Part shown: one piece after another, positions 1 to 11,194 of the stretch
How positions within the stretch are numbered: position 1 is the first letter of the stretch
How the letters are laid out: every line of letters begins with the position of its first letter
Source of the DNA: Carallia brachiata
Lineage: Eukaryota > Streptophyta > Magnoliopsida > Malpighiales > Rhizophoraceae
Direction: 5' to 3'
Assembly: GCA_021464245.1 (NCBI GenBank)
Contig: JADCRB010000042.1
Coordinates: 868,001-932,000, forward strand
Length of the DNA stretch: 64,000 bases
Position numbers and translations under genes: made by a program
Notes under the pieces: generated by a model
What the model was told of the DNA's origin: nothing
Databases searched by the model: none
The model's input: only the letters and a program-made list of their open reading frames with translations

Positions 1-761
1 AACCTGCTTCCCTTCTTTAGCAAAAATAAAAAATTAAAATTCACCAATTTAGCTCAACCTCCCACCCACCAAAATTTCTGCAAATACAAATGGGTTGCAG
101 AATCCTCGAAATAACTCAATTGAGCCGTCAAAAAATAAATGTTCCCTATCAACTGCGCAATACGAGCGAACAAATTAGTTCATGCATAATCTCTTACTTT
201 TTTTTTTTAATAAGAAGCTCATTAGAGTATAAAATACACAATAAAAATAATTTTTTTTCTTATAAATCTCACATTTTCATTCTTAAGATTAAATTTTAAG
301 ACTTCTAAAATAAAAATATAATTACTTATTTAAGTTATAAATTTATATATATTATCTATTAAAAAATACATTGAATTATGTATTATATAATGAAATTAAC
401 TCTTTCCATCCTCATAAATCACACACTCTATTTCACTTATATTAAACATTCACAAAAGTTTAAATTTTAACTATTGAGTGTCATTTATTTATTTATTTAT
501 TTATAGTATTTTTTTCATTAGAGTAGAAGAATATAGGATATTCATATTTCATAAGTCATCCCGATCCTGAGAAGTTTATTTCTTGGGATGGCCAAAATTC
601 TTTCGCGACGGTTGAAATTCGTCTCAGGAAATTATAAGCATGGTTCACAACCATCTTCTTCAAAACCGTCGACTCTGGTTCTGCCACCACCTCTGCTTCT
701 CCTAGAAGATATACCACGCCTTTCTCCATTGCTTTCTCTACAAACTGCGTCTCTTCCTCGA
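1..761. other. AT-rich non-coding flank
   Basis: No convincing gene is seen. The short open frames here have no family resemblance and are interrupted by A/T runs. A small ATTT tetranucleotide run lies near 482-503. The right side abuts the 3' end of the potassium-transporter pseudogene. Confidence 0.6.
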
Positions 762-2358
762 TCAGGAATGTATTCGAGGAATTAATGGAAACTGATGATG
801 AATAGAACGTACATTCGGACTTGGATTTGGCTGCTCCAGTAATATTTCCTCAACGTGAACCGTTGATCCTCTTGCTTTTCCATCTTTCACTAGTTGAGTT
901 GAATGTTGCTGCTGACTCTCCAACTCGCTCGCTGATTCATCAACATCACCGCCACCACCGTTTCCTGCTATTTCCCGAATGAAGTGCTCCTGGCGAATGA
1001 ACTCCTTAAATTGCTCCACTAAATGGCACTCGAACTCATGGGGCTCTTGAATTTTGTCATTGTACCCGTACCTCACAATGCACCTGAACATCCTGTGCTC
1101 TCTTGCACCCACTTGTCGAAACAGGAATCGCTCCTCCGCGGCCACTTTACTTATTGGAATAGGTTTGATCGAAACAAATATCAGCACCGAATGCAGGGAG
1201 AGGATGTTGGCAACAAAGTGGGGGAATATCGGAGGAATGCCCTGTACGAGCTCGGAGCAAAGCAGGCCTATTCCTAGCATCCTGTTCACACTTGGGTTTG
1301 TGGCCAACTCTGTGGCGAATTCATTGGACACCTTGTTTCTAAGCTCATACATGTACCTTTGCAAGTGTACATAGCGCCATATTCCCATGGTAACCATCAG
1401 GACAAATGCGAACGCGAGTGGAAGATACCCACCTTGCTTGAATTTATAGAGTACGGATGATAGATAAGTACCCTCTATAGCACCAAATGTGATGAAGAAC
1501 AGGGCAATCCACCATATGCTTGTTTTCCATATAACCATCATGATAAAGTGTCATCATACAAGTTGTGATTACCATGACGGCTACCACAGCAATTCCTGCA
1601 TCAGTCATCAATCAAGGCAATCCACCGTATGTTTTTTTTGACACGCATGTCCAATATAAAATATATAAATATTCGACACATCGCAGATACGCCTGAATAT
1701 TTTTATAATTATTTTTAATAAATAAAAAAAATTAAAAAAATTATAATTTAATATTATCACTTGTCAGTAACTTTTGAAACGTTTGAACTTTAACTTATTT
1801 TTAAATTTAACAAAAAAAATTAAATTAATTAAAAATTTTATATCTCTATTTTGGTACTCAACAATAAAGAATAAAGGATCTTATAATATGTTCTTTCAGT
1901 AAAAAATTTCTAAAATTTATAATAATTATATAAATATATTTTTAAGTGTTTTCAAGTGAATAAAATTTATAAAATTATTTATATATATAGTTGTGTTTAA
2001 ATCGTGTTTGTATCCTAATATGTTTAAAGTTAGTGTGTAACTGTATAATCGTTATGCCGTATCTATGTTACCATGTTCGTATTTGTACTTTATAGTCAAC
2101 AAGCAAAAATTAAAGGGTAAAAGCAGACAAAATTAATTATGTGCATGATAAGGTCATTAAAGAGTAGCAAGGATTGATGACAAACCTTGTGGTTATGTGG
2201 TTAGACGCGCAGTTGTTGGACATGGAGACTCTGCCAGCCTCCAAATTGAGGGAGTCAATTCGAAGGAGCTTTGGCCATGATACCTTCCGATCACTGATCA
2301 CCCTATTTTCCACCTTTTGTTCTTCCATTTCCGCTGTATCAATGTCGTTGTCTGTCAT
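762..2358 (-). pseudogene. KUP/HAK/KT potassium transporter, internally deleted pseudogene
   Basis: Relic of a HAK5-type K+ uptake permease (plasma membrane, K+/H+ symport in the family). The first exon is visible at 2186-2358, starting at the ATG whose first base is 2358 and holding the N-terminal family motif WPKLLRIDSLNLEAGRV, then a donor-like site. The last coding block runs from about 1595 to 762. It holds GIAVVAVMVITTC, the segment GTYLSSVLYKFKQGGYLPLA, IFPHFVANILSLHSVLIFV and the ERFLFRQVGAREHRMFRC block, followed by a cytosolic tail. Between 1596 and 2185 there are only about 590 AT-rich bases, so the exons for most of the transmembrane core (several hundred residues in the family) are missing. 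Joining the two visible parts is also out of frame. The last block has an extra T within 1545-1547 that separates the two in-frame halves. I infer a non-functional, internally deleted copy. Confidence 0.85.
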
Positions 2359-2487
2359 TCCTCTTTTGGCAATTTTATGTGGAGAATGGAAATCGAAGGA
2401 TGGACTTTCGAGTGATCCCTGCGCCGCGCGCTTTCTAATTTATGGGCAATTGGGCACACCAGAGAAAAGTCAGAGTTGATTCTTAAT

Positions 2488-3660
2488 TATTATTTTTTTT
2501 TTTTTGACAAAAGAAACTGCATTAATATTGCATTAAGAAAAGTTTCGGCGTAAAAGTCGAAGTAATACATTCGATAAGTTGCAAACTTAGTCCTAAGGAC
2601 AAAGATTTTCTTTGAACCGTTTTGCAACCCAAATAACAGGTAAATTTGCAGCTTTAGGGATATAAATCACTAGTCAGTGGCTAACAACTGACAAAAGATG
2701 CCTAATGTCTTGTAAAATGAGGGCTATATCGCACGGCCAAAAGTCCTTTCCCTTATGAAGGGCTAGGAACACGCTCTCAGAATTTGTTTCCACCTGACAA
2801 GGATAAAAGCCGCGATTGACAATGAGGTGGAGACCCATCAGCACCGCTGAAGCTTCTGCATGGAGGGTTGAGTTTGCCCTTGTAACTTCAGCTAAGCCTT
2901 CAACAAGTACACCATTTGAATTCCTGCAAAGTGAAGCTAAACCAGCCCGACAAGTATCCGGGTCAAAGGATGCATTGCAGTTGACTTTAAATAGGCCTGG
3001 GGGATGGTGGAACCCAGCGAGCATCACCAAAGGTTGGACGTGAAAAGGGGAGTTGTGGCAACAAAAACAAGCACTCTTTGATCATGAGATTAGTTCTGGT
3101 CAGCGTTCGCATGGGATGTGGAGATTGCTGGCTGAACATAAATTCGTTCCTGGCTTTCCAGCTTTGCCAGCAATACATGGCTACTTTCGAGATCAGGTAC
3201 TTTTGTTTGTTGGCTGAAAATAGCTCGAATAAATCTTGCCACCATGTTGCAAAGGATGGGAAGCTGTGCTCATTCGGAGTGTAGCCCATGTCTCCTGCCC
3301 TCCAAGTAGCATAAGCATGAGGACAAAAGAAAAGTAAATGCTCCACAGTTTCATGCGCACTCCCACATAAGTTACAGTCAGGACATGCTATAACTCTTTT
3401 ACTGAACAATCTCTCTTGGGTGGGAAGACAATTATGCAAAGCTTTCCAGACGAAAAGCTTGACTTTTGGAGGACACCTCGTGTGCCATATAAACAGCCAA
3501 GTTCTAGGGAGGGTGTGGGAAGAGTGGCTTGTAAGGCAGATGTTTCTCTTGCCAGTGGAGAGTAGATGATAGCCTCACCTTACTGTGTATCTGCCCATTT
3601 TATCGTGGTGCCAAATGAATGAGTCTTTGGCCAGGTGCTAAGTTGGATAGAACGAATAGC
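2488..3660 (-). mobile_element. 5'-truncated LINE (L1-type non-LTR retrotransposon) fragment
   Basis: The minus strand encodes the C-terminal part of a plant LINE ORF2. About 3640-2990 holds the zinc-binding reverse-transcriptase tail (zf-RVT): DSFIWHHDKMGRYTVR, CPPKVKLFVWKALHNCLPT, and Cys/His positions in CPDCNLCGSAHETVEHLLFFC. About 3020-2674 holds an RNase H-like domain with FKVNCNASFDPDTCRAGLAS and LHAEASAVLMGL. The two blocks are in different frames, so there is a frameshift near 2990-3020. A TGA interrupts the frame after YTVR (near 3570). The element's 3' end on the minus strand is a poly-A tract, seen as the T run near 2492-2506, preceded by a typical LINE tail. Reverse transcriptase and endonuclease are absent. 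This is a dead copy; no clear target-site duplication was found. Confidence 0.85.
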
Positions 3661-6600
3661 ACAAGCTTCAGTCTAATTAATTAATGGATCTATTACATGG
3701 TTAAATAATTTTTTTTTTATTATATTTATATATATATTTTTTATACAACTATAAATATTTTTTGTGTAACCACATAAAAAAAATATGTAACGAAAAAATA
3801 ATAATATTTTTTAAATTATTTTTTATCGATTTGGTTGTAAAAAATACGTTCTTAGTTGCACAAAAAAAATTTTATTTGGAGACAATAAAGAAAAATTATT
3901 TCGTCATAAACTTTTTTTCTTAATTATAATTAGAGAAGGAACTGTTGGCACAATATATAAAATATTATTGACATGTTGTAGGCAGTTCCCGCGCTCACAG
4001 ACTTGTTAGGTGCGAAACTATTTTGAATGAGTGCAGTTATATCTATTGGGGGGCGGGCGGGCGGGTTTGGTTTTGTGTTCAAATTTATTTTAAGTGAAAT
4101 TATAATTGTTATTTTTAAAATTATAATTAATATTTATATTAAGTAAAATTAAAACTGTTATTTTTAAAATTAGAACTGATATTTTGATGGGTGGGCGGGT
4201 GGGTTTGGCTTTGTGTCAAAATTTGTTTTAAGTTAAATTATAACTGTTATTTTTAAAATTATAATTGATATTTTTAAAATATAAAAATAATAAATATTTT
4301 AAAAATATCAGTTTTAATTTTAAAAATAACAATTTTAATTTTACTCAGTATAAAATTCGACACACAAACTACCAAGATACAAACAGTTACCCATTTTTGA
4401 ATATGTGGGAAAAAATTAATCAACCCAACCATGTCTTTTCGTGGTTCTCTAAAAAGCCATGGCTTTTCTGGGCTGATTATTTTCTTATTCCTCCAATGAA
4501 ACTTCTTTTTTTATTCCGAAGAATTATTTATTAATAGGTGCACCTTTTTTCAGATATTTCCTCAATTTCCGAAGAAAATTCTTTTTTATAGACTCAATTT
4601 CCATATAATACCAAATTAGTAAAATGTTACGGAAAACAATAAATAAATAAACCTTCACACTTTGTAGATTACAAATTTTGAAGAATCTGGTATTTAATGC
4701 ACTTAAATCTTGTTGTACCCAGAAATTCGTACACATGCATTGAATAGCAAGAGATATAGCATTGATTTAATATAACATGTATTTTTTTTGGTATGTATTG
4801 TTAACAATACAACTCTGACTTTGTTGCCAAGTGAACCCCGTATCCATAAATGACAATACATATTATGGACGCGGATATCTAGCTAAAGAGCTAGCTTATA
4901 ATATGTATTAAATATATTGTTATTTTGCTGCCAATCTAGTTTTATTTTATTTTTTTTTCAAATCCATCTAGTCAGGTAAAGGAGTACTGGAGTAGTATGG
5001 ACGTAGTCCATCATCCACTCTTTATATTGTTTTTGTTTTGAAGGAAAAAATTAAAGGAGTCAGCCGTATGGTTATTCCTCTTAATTACTTTTTTTTTTAA
5101 TCAATTATTCCTCTAATTATTTACGCACACTTGTTTTTGAAGATATTAAGTGCACCTATTGTAATTATTTCCTCAATTTTGGCGGAGGATGCAGAATGGC
5201 TTTCTAGAAATGCTCCTGACGCAATTGATAAAAGTCGAGTAGGTTATCAAATTTGAAATTCTCTTGAGTTTTTTTTTTTTTTTTGGTGAATTCTCTTTGG
5301 TTTTCTGAATTCATATGAAATTTGCAACCAAATTAATGGCAAAGGAACTTTTGCATTAGAATATCGTATATAAAATTTGGTGCTGGATTCAAAAATTTTG
5401 AAACTTGAGGACGAAATCATAGATAGAAGGTTTAGTTTGGGAACCAAATTACCGATTTGTCTTATCTTTTTCCATTTATTTTTCTTACTTGCTCCCATTA
5501 CGTTCATACATTAATTTATATTCATCATTATTCTTTTTTTTTTTTTCGCGTCCTTACATTTCTTCTGTCTTTTCCTACGTCAAAACTAAAAAATCTATTA
5601 TATATTTACCAAGTTTAGATCGTTTCAAGTTCTATGATTGACTTCTAAGGTGAATATTGAACATAGAAATTCAATATCCAATTCTTGGAACCCATAAAAA
5701 GGAATTTGTAGCGCAACATTGAGACCCATGGTAGTTGGAGCTTGAAGCCTATTAAGTATTGTATACGTCCCGATCACCCAACCGGCAGACCAGATCAACA
5801 TTAATTATAACAGTCAAGGTAAGGCTAGAGACGCGAAGTATTTTGAGAATGGCATTGTTTTCTTTTTTAGGTACTTTTATGTAACTATACAATCTACGAC
5901 ATATAAAAAATATGTAATTAATTTAACAGTCAATTTAATTTTTTTAAAATTTAATATAATTTTTACTATATAACAATCTAAATTTCTACATATTAATTTT
6001 ATACCCATCATTAAGTGCTTGCATAACTTTTTTCCTCGTAAATAAAATGGTAGTTGCCCATCAAAATAATAATAATACTAATAAATAAATAAATGGAACG
6101 ATAGTCTAAAGTCTTATTAATAGAGTTGCAAGATTTCAATTCCAAGGGTACTTCATCATCGCACGCTTTGCGGGTGGCTATCGATAGAGATTATTATCTA
6201 ATCTTATCTTCCTGCCTGTCATCCCATTGGTGCAATGAAATAGCAAATAAATTTGCGGCATTCAAATTATCTGGAGTGGGAGTTTAATGGTAATTAAAAT
6301 ATTTTTTTTCTGATTTGGATTTAAATTTCAATGTCAACGGTTGAAACAATGCTAGTCTTTCATGCTTACAAGTTTGCGGTCGAGTACTGATTCTAAATTC
6401 ATTAACTTGTAGTCACACTCAAATTTAATAATATTTGAATAATAGATATGTCCTTTTAAAAATAATTGAATAAGGTACAATAATGATAAATTTGTAAACT
6501 TCAACCTATAAATATTATGAGCAATATATTCGAGCACCTTGCCAATAAAAAAAAAGTTATGGCCTTCAATGTTGAATTAAATAGACTATCTTTGCTCTGC

Positions 6601-7819
6601 AAACTATTCAACCCGCTCAAATAACATGGAAAAATTATTTGACATAATTTTAAAAGTTATAAATTATTTAAAATATAAAATAATCAATCATGTATTTTTA
6701 TTTTAATTTTTTATTTATCTTAAAATAATCAATTAGAATTAATTACTAGAAATTTTTGTTTTTTCTTGTATCTCCCTAGACTACTAGTGTATTTGAATGA
6801 GAGGAAGGGTGTAGAAAATAAAGGAATGAAAAAAAAAAGGGAAAATAGGTTATTTAAATAAAAAAAAATTTGTGAAAAAAAGGTATAAAAAAATAAATAA
6901 TAAATAATAATTTATGAAAAAAATAATAAAAAATACATTATTTAAATAAATATAAAACATTATGAAAAAAAGTATAAAAAATGAAAAATAATCTAGCAAA
7001 TCCTCTGGAAGTGCAACCAATTAGATTTATTTTACAATAAAAAGATAATAATTTTTTTTACTGTTTAATTGCACTTATAATTAAAATAATTATATAATAA
7101 ATTTAATGAATTATACTTCAAAAAATTTTCTAAATAATTTCCCCAGCATGCAACAAGACCCTCTTTTATATACCCCTTTCGAGAACACAACTAACATGCT
7201 ATACACCACCTACTTAGTGTACTTACAAAAAATTGAGAAAACCTTTATGGCATGTATAGGTTGAAAATATAGTGATTATGTAGTAATTTATTTATTAAAT
7301 CATAAAACTTATAATAAATTAAAAAAATAAATTATTAAATATTATTAAATTAATTATATATTTTATAAATATGCTTTTTGAGATGCCCGACCCCTACGAA
7401 ATCGTTTGTCTATGCGTCATTCACCTTGACATTTGATAGACGCGGCGAGGCGTGGGACGGGCCAATAATGATTCTATTTAAAGATTTGTTAATTACGTCT
7501 TTAGTTTTCATTTCAGAGTTGACATAAACGCAAAAGGGAGCAATAGAGGGAGTATGTCAAATATAATTAGAAAAAAATTTCGTAAGAATATAATAATAAA
7601 TATAAAATTAATATATAAAAAATTAAATTATTATATCATAAAAAATATATTAAATTTTTTTAAAAAAATAATAAATTATTAAATTAATTATATATATTTT
7701 ATATATCACAAATTATATTATTGCATCATGATGCCCATATAATTAACTCTTGTGTTCTTGATAATATTAAATTACGTTAAAATAATATTCAATTTTATTA
7801 TTCTAAAAATATCACATGC
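3661..7819. other. AT-rich intergenic region
   Basis: No gene supported. It contains long A/T tracts, a GC-containing repeat cluster at 4047-4375 (listed separately), and poly-T stretches. A purine-rich block near 6785-6990 begins GTGTATTTGAATGAGAGG and loosely resembles the terminal-arm sequences of the Harbinger-related elements further right, but no second end was found. Confidence 0.5.
4047..4375. repeat. Tandem plus inverted repeat cluster with GGGCGGGCGGG starts
   Basis: Two imperfect direct copies begin with a (GGGC/GGGT)n block followed by TTTGGTTTTGTGT or TTTGGCTTTGTGT, at about 4047 and 4188. Each continues into the same AT-rich sequence (AAATTATAATTGTTATTTTT-like). A third partial copy, about 4290-4375, is in inverse orientation, ending ATTCGACACACAAACTACC. 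The middle and right copies can therefore pair around a centre near 4285. Confidence 0.6.
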
Positions 7820-7835
7820 ACTTATTTTAAAAGTA

Positions 7836-8766
7836 ATTTTTTTTAAGGAGTAAAAAATAGAAAATATCGTTAAAGCACCGTGAGTACACAATGTGAGACT
7901 AAAAACACCACAAACACTACATACACAAACGCCGACTAGCTCAGGACAATTCTAAAGGTCCAAAAGGAAGAATATGGTGACAACTATAGCACAGTCCAAG
8001 ATACTCGGGTCCAAAACCGACCATAATCCAACCTAAAGGCTCAAGAGTACACCGGCCCCACTTGCTCCACAGCCACCCCTCCCCATCAAAGAGCTATAGG
8101 TACCAATAAATGCCGATGTGAGTAATGTCGCCCAAACAGTGGCAAGACGCCATGTGGCTACACCAGGAAAACAAAGGCTGCCTGTGATTGCTACAGAGGA
8201 CACGAAAACCTACCGGAGACAGACAGTCGAGCCAGACCACACAGTGACACCCACTTGTATCCAAACTGTCGAGTGCTAAAGAGAAGCCAGAGTCGCCAAA
8301 CACCCACCAGCTGTACAAAGCCTAGCCTGTTACCAGCAAAAGGAACCCTTCCCCACCACCGTACCGACCGCCAAGCGATTAGCACCAGCAAGGGAGCGTA
8401 GGCGCTAACAGAATCTCAAGCAGAAGAACACCGATAAAAGAACCAGAAACCTCCAAACCCCCAAACCAAACACGCCGGCCTCCAAACAACAACCAACTAA
8501 TAGCAAAAACGGCCACAAAGAGCCGACGAAACTTCACAAGGGAAGCACAAGCCCACCAATGAGCATGAGCCGACAAAACACCAAGGAAAACAGCAAAAAA
8601 AGGCCACGAAGAGCCGACAAAACTTCACGGAGGAAGCACAAGCCCATCAAGGAGCACGAGTTGACCAAACCAACCTCGAAAAGACGCAACAGAGCCCAAA
8701 CAACGCCCCTGACACTATCAGCGCAGGATAGCACCAAGTGGCGCACGATAGCGTCTTTTTTAAAAA
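7836..8766 (-). mobile_element. Retroposon (LINE-tail-like, non-coding) with perfect 16-bp target duplication
   Basis: A GC-richer island of 931 bp sits in AT-rich DNA and is bounded by the identical 16-mer ACTTATTTTAAAAGTA at 7820-7835 and 8767-8782. Immediately inside the left copy is an 8-base T run, read as a short poly-A on the minus strand. This supports target-primed retroposition with the element on the minus strand. The minus strand is G/T-rich, as in the 3' regions of plant LINEs, and by eye resembles part of the 27.7-28.5 kb element (shared TGTACAGCT-GGGTGG context). Inside, about 68 bp is repeated with a 91-bp period (near 8510-8577 and 8601-8669). No protein domain is recognisable in its open frames. 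Confidence 0.7.
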
Positions 8767-8782
8767 ACTTATTTTAAAAGTA

Positions 8783-11194
8783 CATGTAAATAACTCAAGA
8801 AAATTCGATATTTGAACTAAGAAAAGGGCCTTATATATTCAGGAACAAGGCTAACACCCTGTTTGGAGTGTGAAAAAATCAGGAGAAAGAAAGATAAGGA
8901 AAGAAAAATACAATAAGAGAAAAATATTTTGTTGTTTGGAATATCTGGAGGAAGAAAATTCCTCAGAATATAAGAAAAAATTGAGATCCACGCATCTGTA
9001 TATAATAATTCATTTTTAATTTTGTTTTATTACTGACATTATATCAAATAAAATTTTATTAATTTAAATTATTCTTAAATATTGGATAACTAAAATTTGA
9101 ATTAATTTCATAGACCTTTTTGTTGCACAAACGTGACACATGATGCAATTATTGCCACATATTAAAGTAGCAAGTTGGCCGCTTTCATGGAACAAATATT
9201 TGTTACATACCAATAATTGACGTTGAAAAACTTGAAAGTCAACCATAACTATACTTTTTTTTGTTTTTTTTTTCTTTTGAACAAACGGAAAGTTCATTGC
9301 AGTGCATAACACCCAAACTCTACTGCACCATAACTCTACTGCACACACCCAAAATGACAAATTGGCAAATTGGCAAAGATCGCATCGTCTCCACCGAGGC
9401 TAAAGTTCTTGAAGACGTCTCCGCCAAATAAGTTATGTTTCGAAGGTGAGGAAACCTTGAAATTACCCTCTTTAGTATTTTGACATCTCTCTTATCGATA
9501 TAAATATTCGGAAAATTAATATTAATTATTTTTTAATTGGTTTTATCCCTTTATATGTATAACTAATATTTTTTTTTCCCCATTGTAGCTAATTGCCTAA
9601 CGAGCAAGAAAAGGGGAGGAGTTGGAGACACACACCTCTTAATTAACTTAGTTAAATTTAATGTTCTATATATATAACTAATATGCTATGCTCTAAACAA
9701 GCTCTATACGAACTTTCATTTCCATTCAGAAAAGCAACAGAAAGTGAACGATCGATCTTGGGGTGAGATGAAAACGAAACAAATCGTTGACTGAAACTAC
9801 CAGAGAAACTGGATATCCGAATATTATTGATATTGTTCGAATGGAAAGAATAATATTTAATTCACTACGAAACAAAGGGAATAAATCTTTACATTATCTT
9901 CCGACTTTTCCATCCAACAAATTGCTATATAAATGAGAAAAACAATAACATATACATCATATATAACATATATATAGAACCTTCGTGCAACCTGCTGGAT
10001 TCTAAGTCAATGGCGTTGTACCACAAACATTGTAACGGGTAGTTAATACGTTGAGTGACTGATCAAACACCGACGCCGAGTGGATAAGAGATTTATTTGA
10101 GTTTAATATTATTTAGATTTTTTTTTTATAAAAGAGATTGAATGAAAATAATAATAAATATTTTAACTTCAATTTACAATACAATGACTTTTATATTCAT
10201 AATAATAAAAAAAATAAAAAAAAAAAAAAAGACTGATCAAACACAATAAGGACGTTGAAACGGAGCAACACAAAAACGGTACCACTCAATGGGCGAGGGC
10301 CCCAACGAAAATTGAAAGCGAAATATTAGTTTAGACATTTCCTTTCAATAATACAAATCTGTGACGTGATCGGAGCCTGTGATGTGATCGGAGCATGATC
10401 ACTCAAAGAAAAAAAAAATTGCGAGGAGTATGGAGGGATGGAAGGGGGAAAATCTCTGAATTGAATCACAAGCCAGATGGAAACGTCCTAGACAATAAAT
10501 AAAATATAGATAAATTTTTTTATTTGGTCTCAAAATAAGGATAAATTCCAAAGTTAAATTTCTTTAAAAAATTATATAATATATATATATATATATATAG
10601 ACACAGAGATATATAGTAGCCACCGTCAAGAAAGAAAGAGTAAAAAAAAAATATGGACCAAAAAAGACTATGTTTTTCATTAACAAAATTAAAAGCATTT
10701 CGAATGAAGAATTAAATTTAGAAAAATATTATGGACCAAAAAAAGATATGATGCTTTAATCTCAAATGTCTTATTCCGTATCTACATTTTAGACGCAAAT
10801 TCACTTACTTTTTGGCCTTCTGAACGTATTCAAAATCAAATTCACCACAAACTTCAATGATAATATTTGGCCTTTGGGGAAAATGGAATGCACAAGCAAA
10901 TGTATACATCTGAATGTTTTTATTTTATTTTATTGTAATACTGTCTGTTTAGCTTATGGAAAACAAGGGAATAGATATGGAGCCTCGTCCTATCCTCTCA
11001 TTGAAATAGTGAGTCGGTTTAATAATAAGGGCTCACATAGATACAGCATTAATTAATTTTAACCGAGTCTTATTAAGTAACAAAACAACAAAAAATACTA
11101 GGAAACAAATATGAGAGTTTATTTACAAATACATAATTAACTTATTGGGTGATAGTTAATCAGAATCACGAGGAAGCAACTTCGGCATTCAAAT
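8783..11194. other. AT-rich intergenic region
   Basis: No gene supported. It holds a one-ended Harbinger-family arm at 8855 (listed separately). A possible LINE tail on the minus strand is near 9256-9310 (T run, then a sequence like other LINE 3' ends). There is also a TA microsatellite near 10579-10600 and several A/T homopolymers. Confidence 0.5.
8855..9010 (+). mobile_element. Single-ended Harbinger-family terminal arm
   Basis: Starts TAA|CACCCTGTTTGGAGTG and continues into the same purine-rich (GAAAGAAA-type) subterminal sequence found at the left ends of the 35,099 and 47,356 elements. The matching right end (CACTCCAAACAGGGTG) was not found nearby, so this is probably a truncated copy. 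The right limit is arbitrary. Confidence 0.4.

Noticed and set aside
1023..1374. Plus-strand open frames over the potassium-transporter relic
   Set aside because: Antisense shadows of the minus-strand coding block; no independent motif.
8094..8746. Several minus-strand open frames rich in Trp, Cys, Leu
   Set aside because: They lie inside the non-coding retroposon and reflect its G/T-rich composition; no domain is recognisable.
9064..9360. 98-codon minus-strand frame
   Set aside because: Covers a T-rich LINE-tail-like segment (KKKKTKK run); composition-driven. The LINE tail itself is too short to call as an element.
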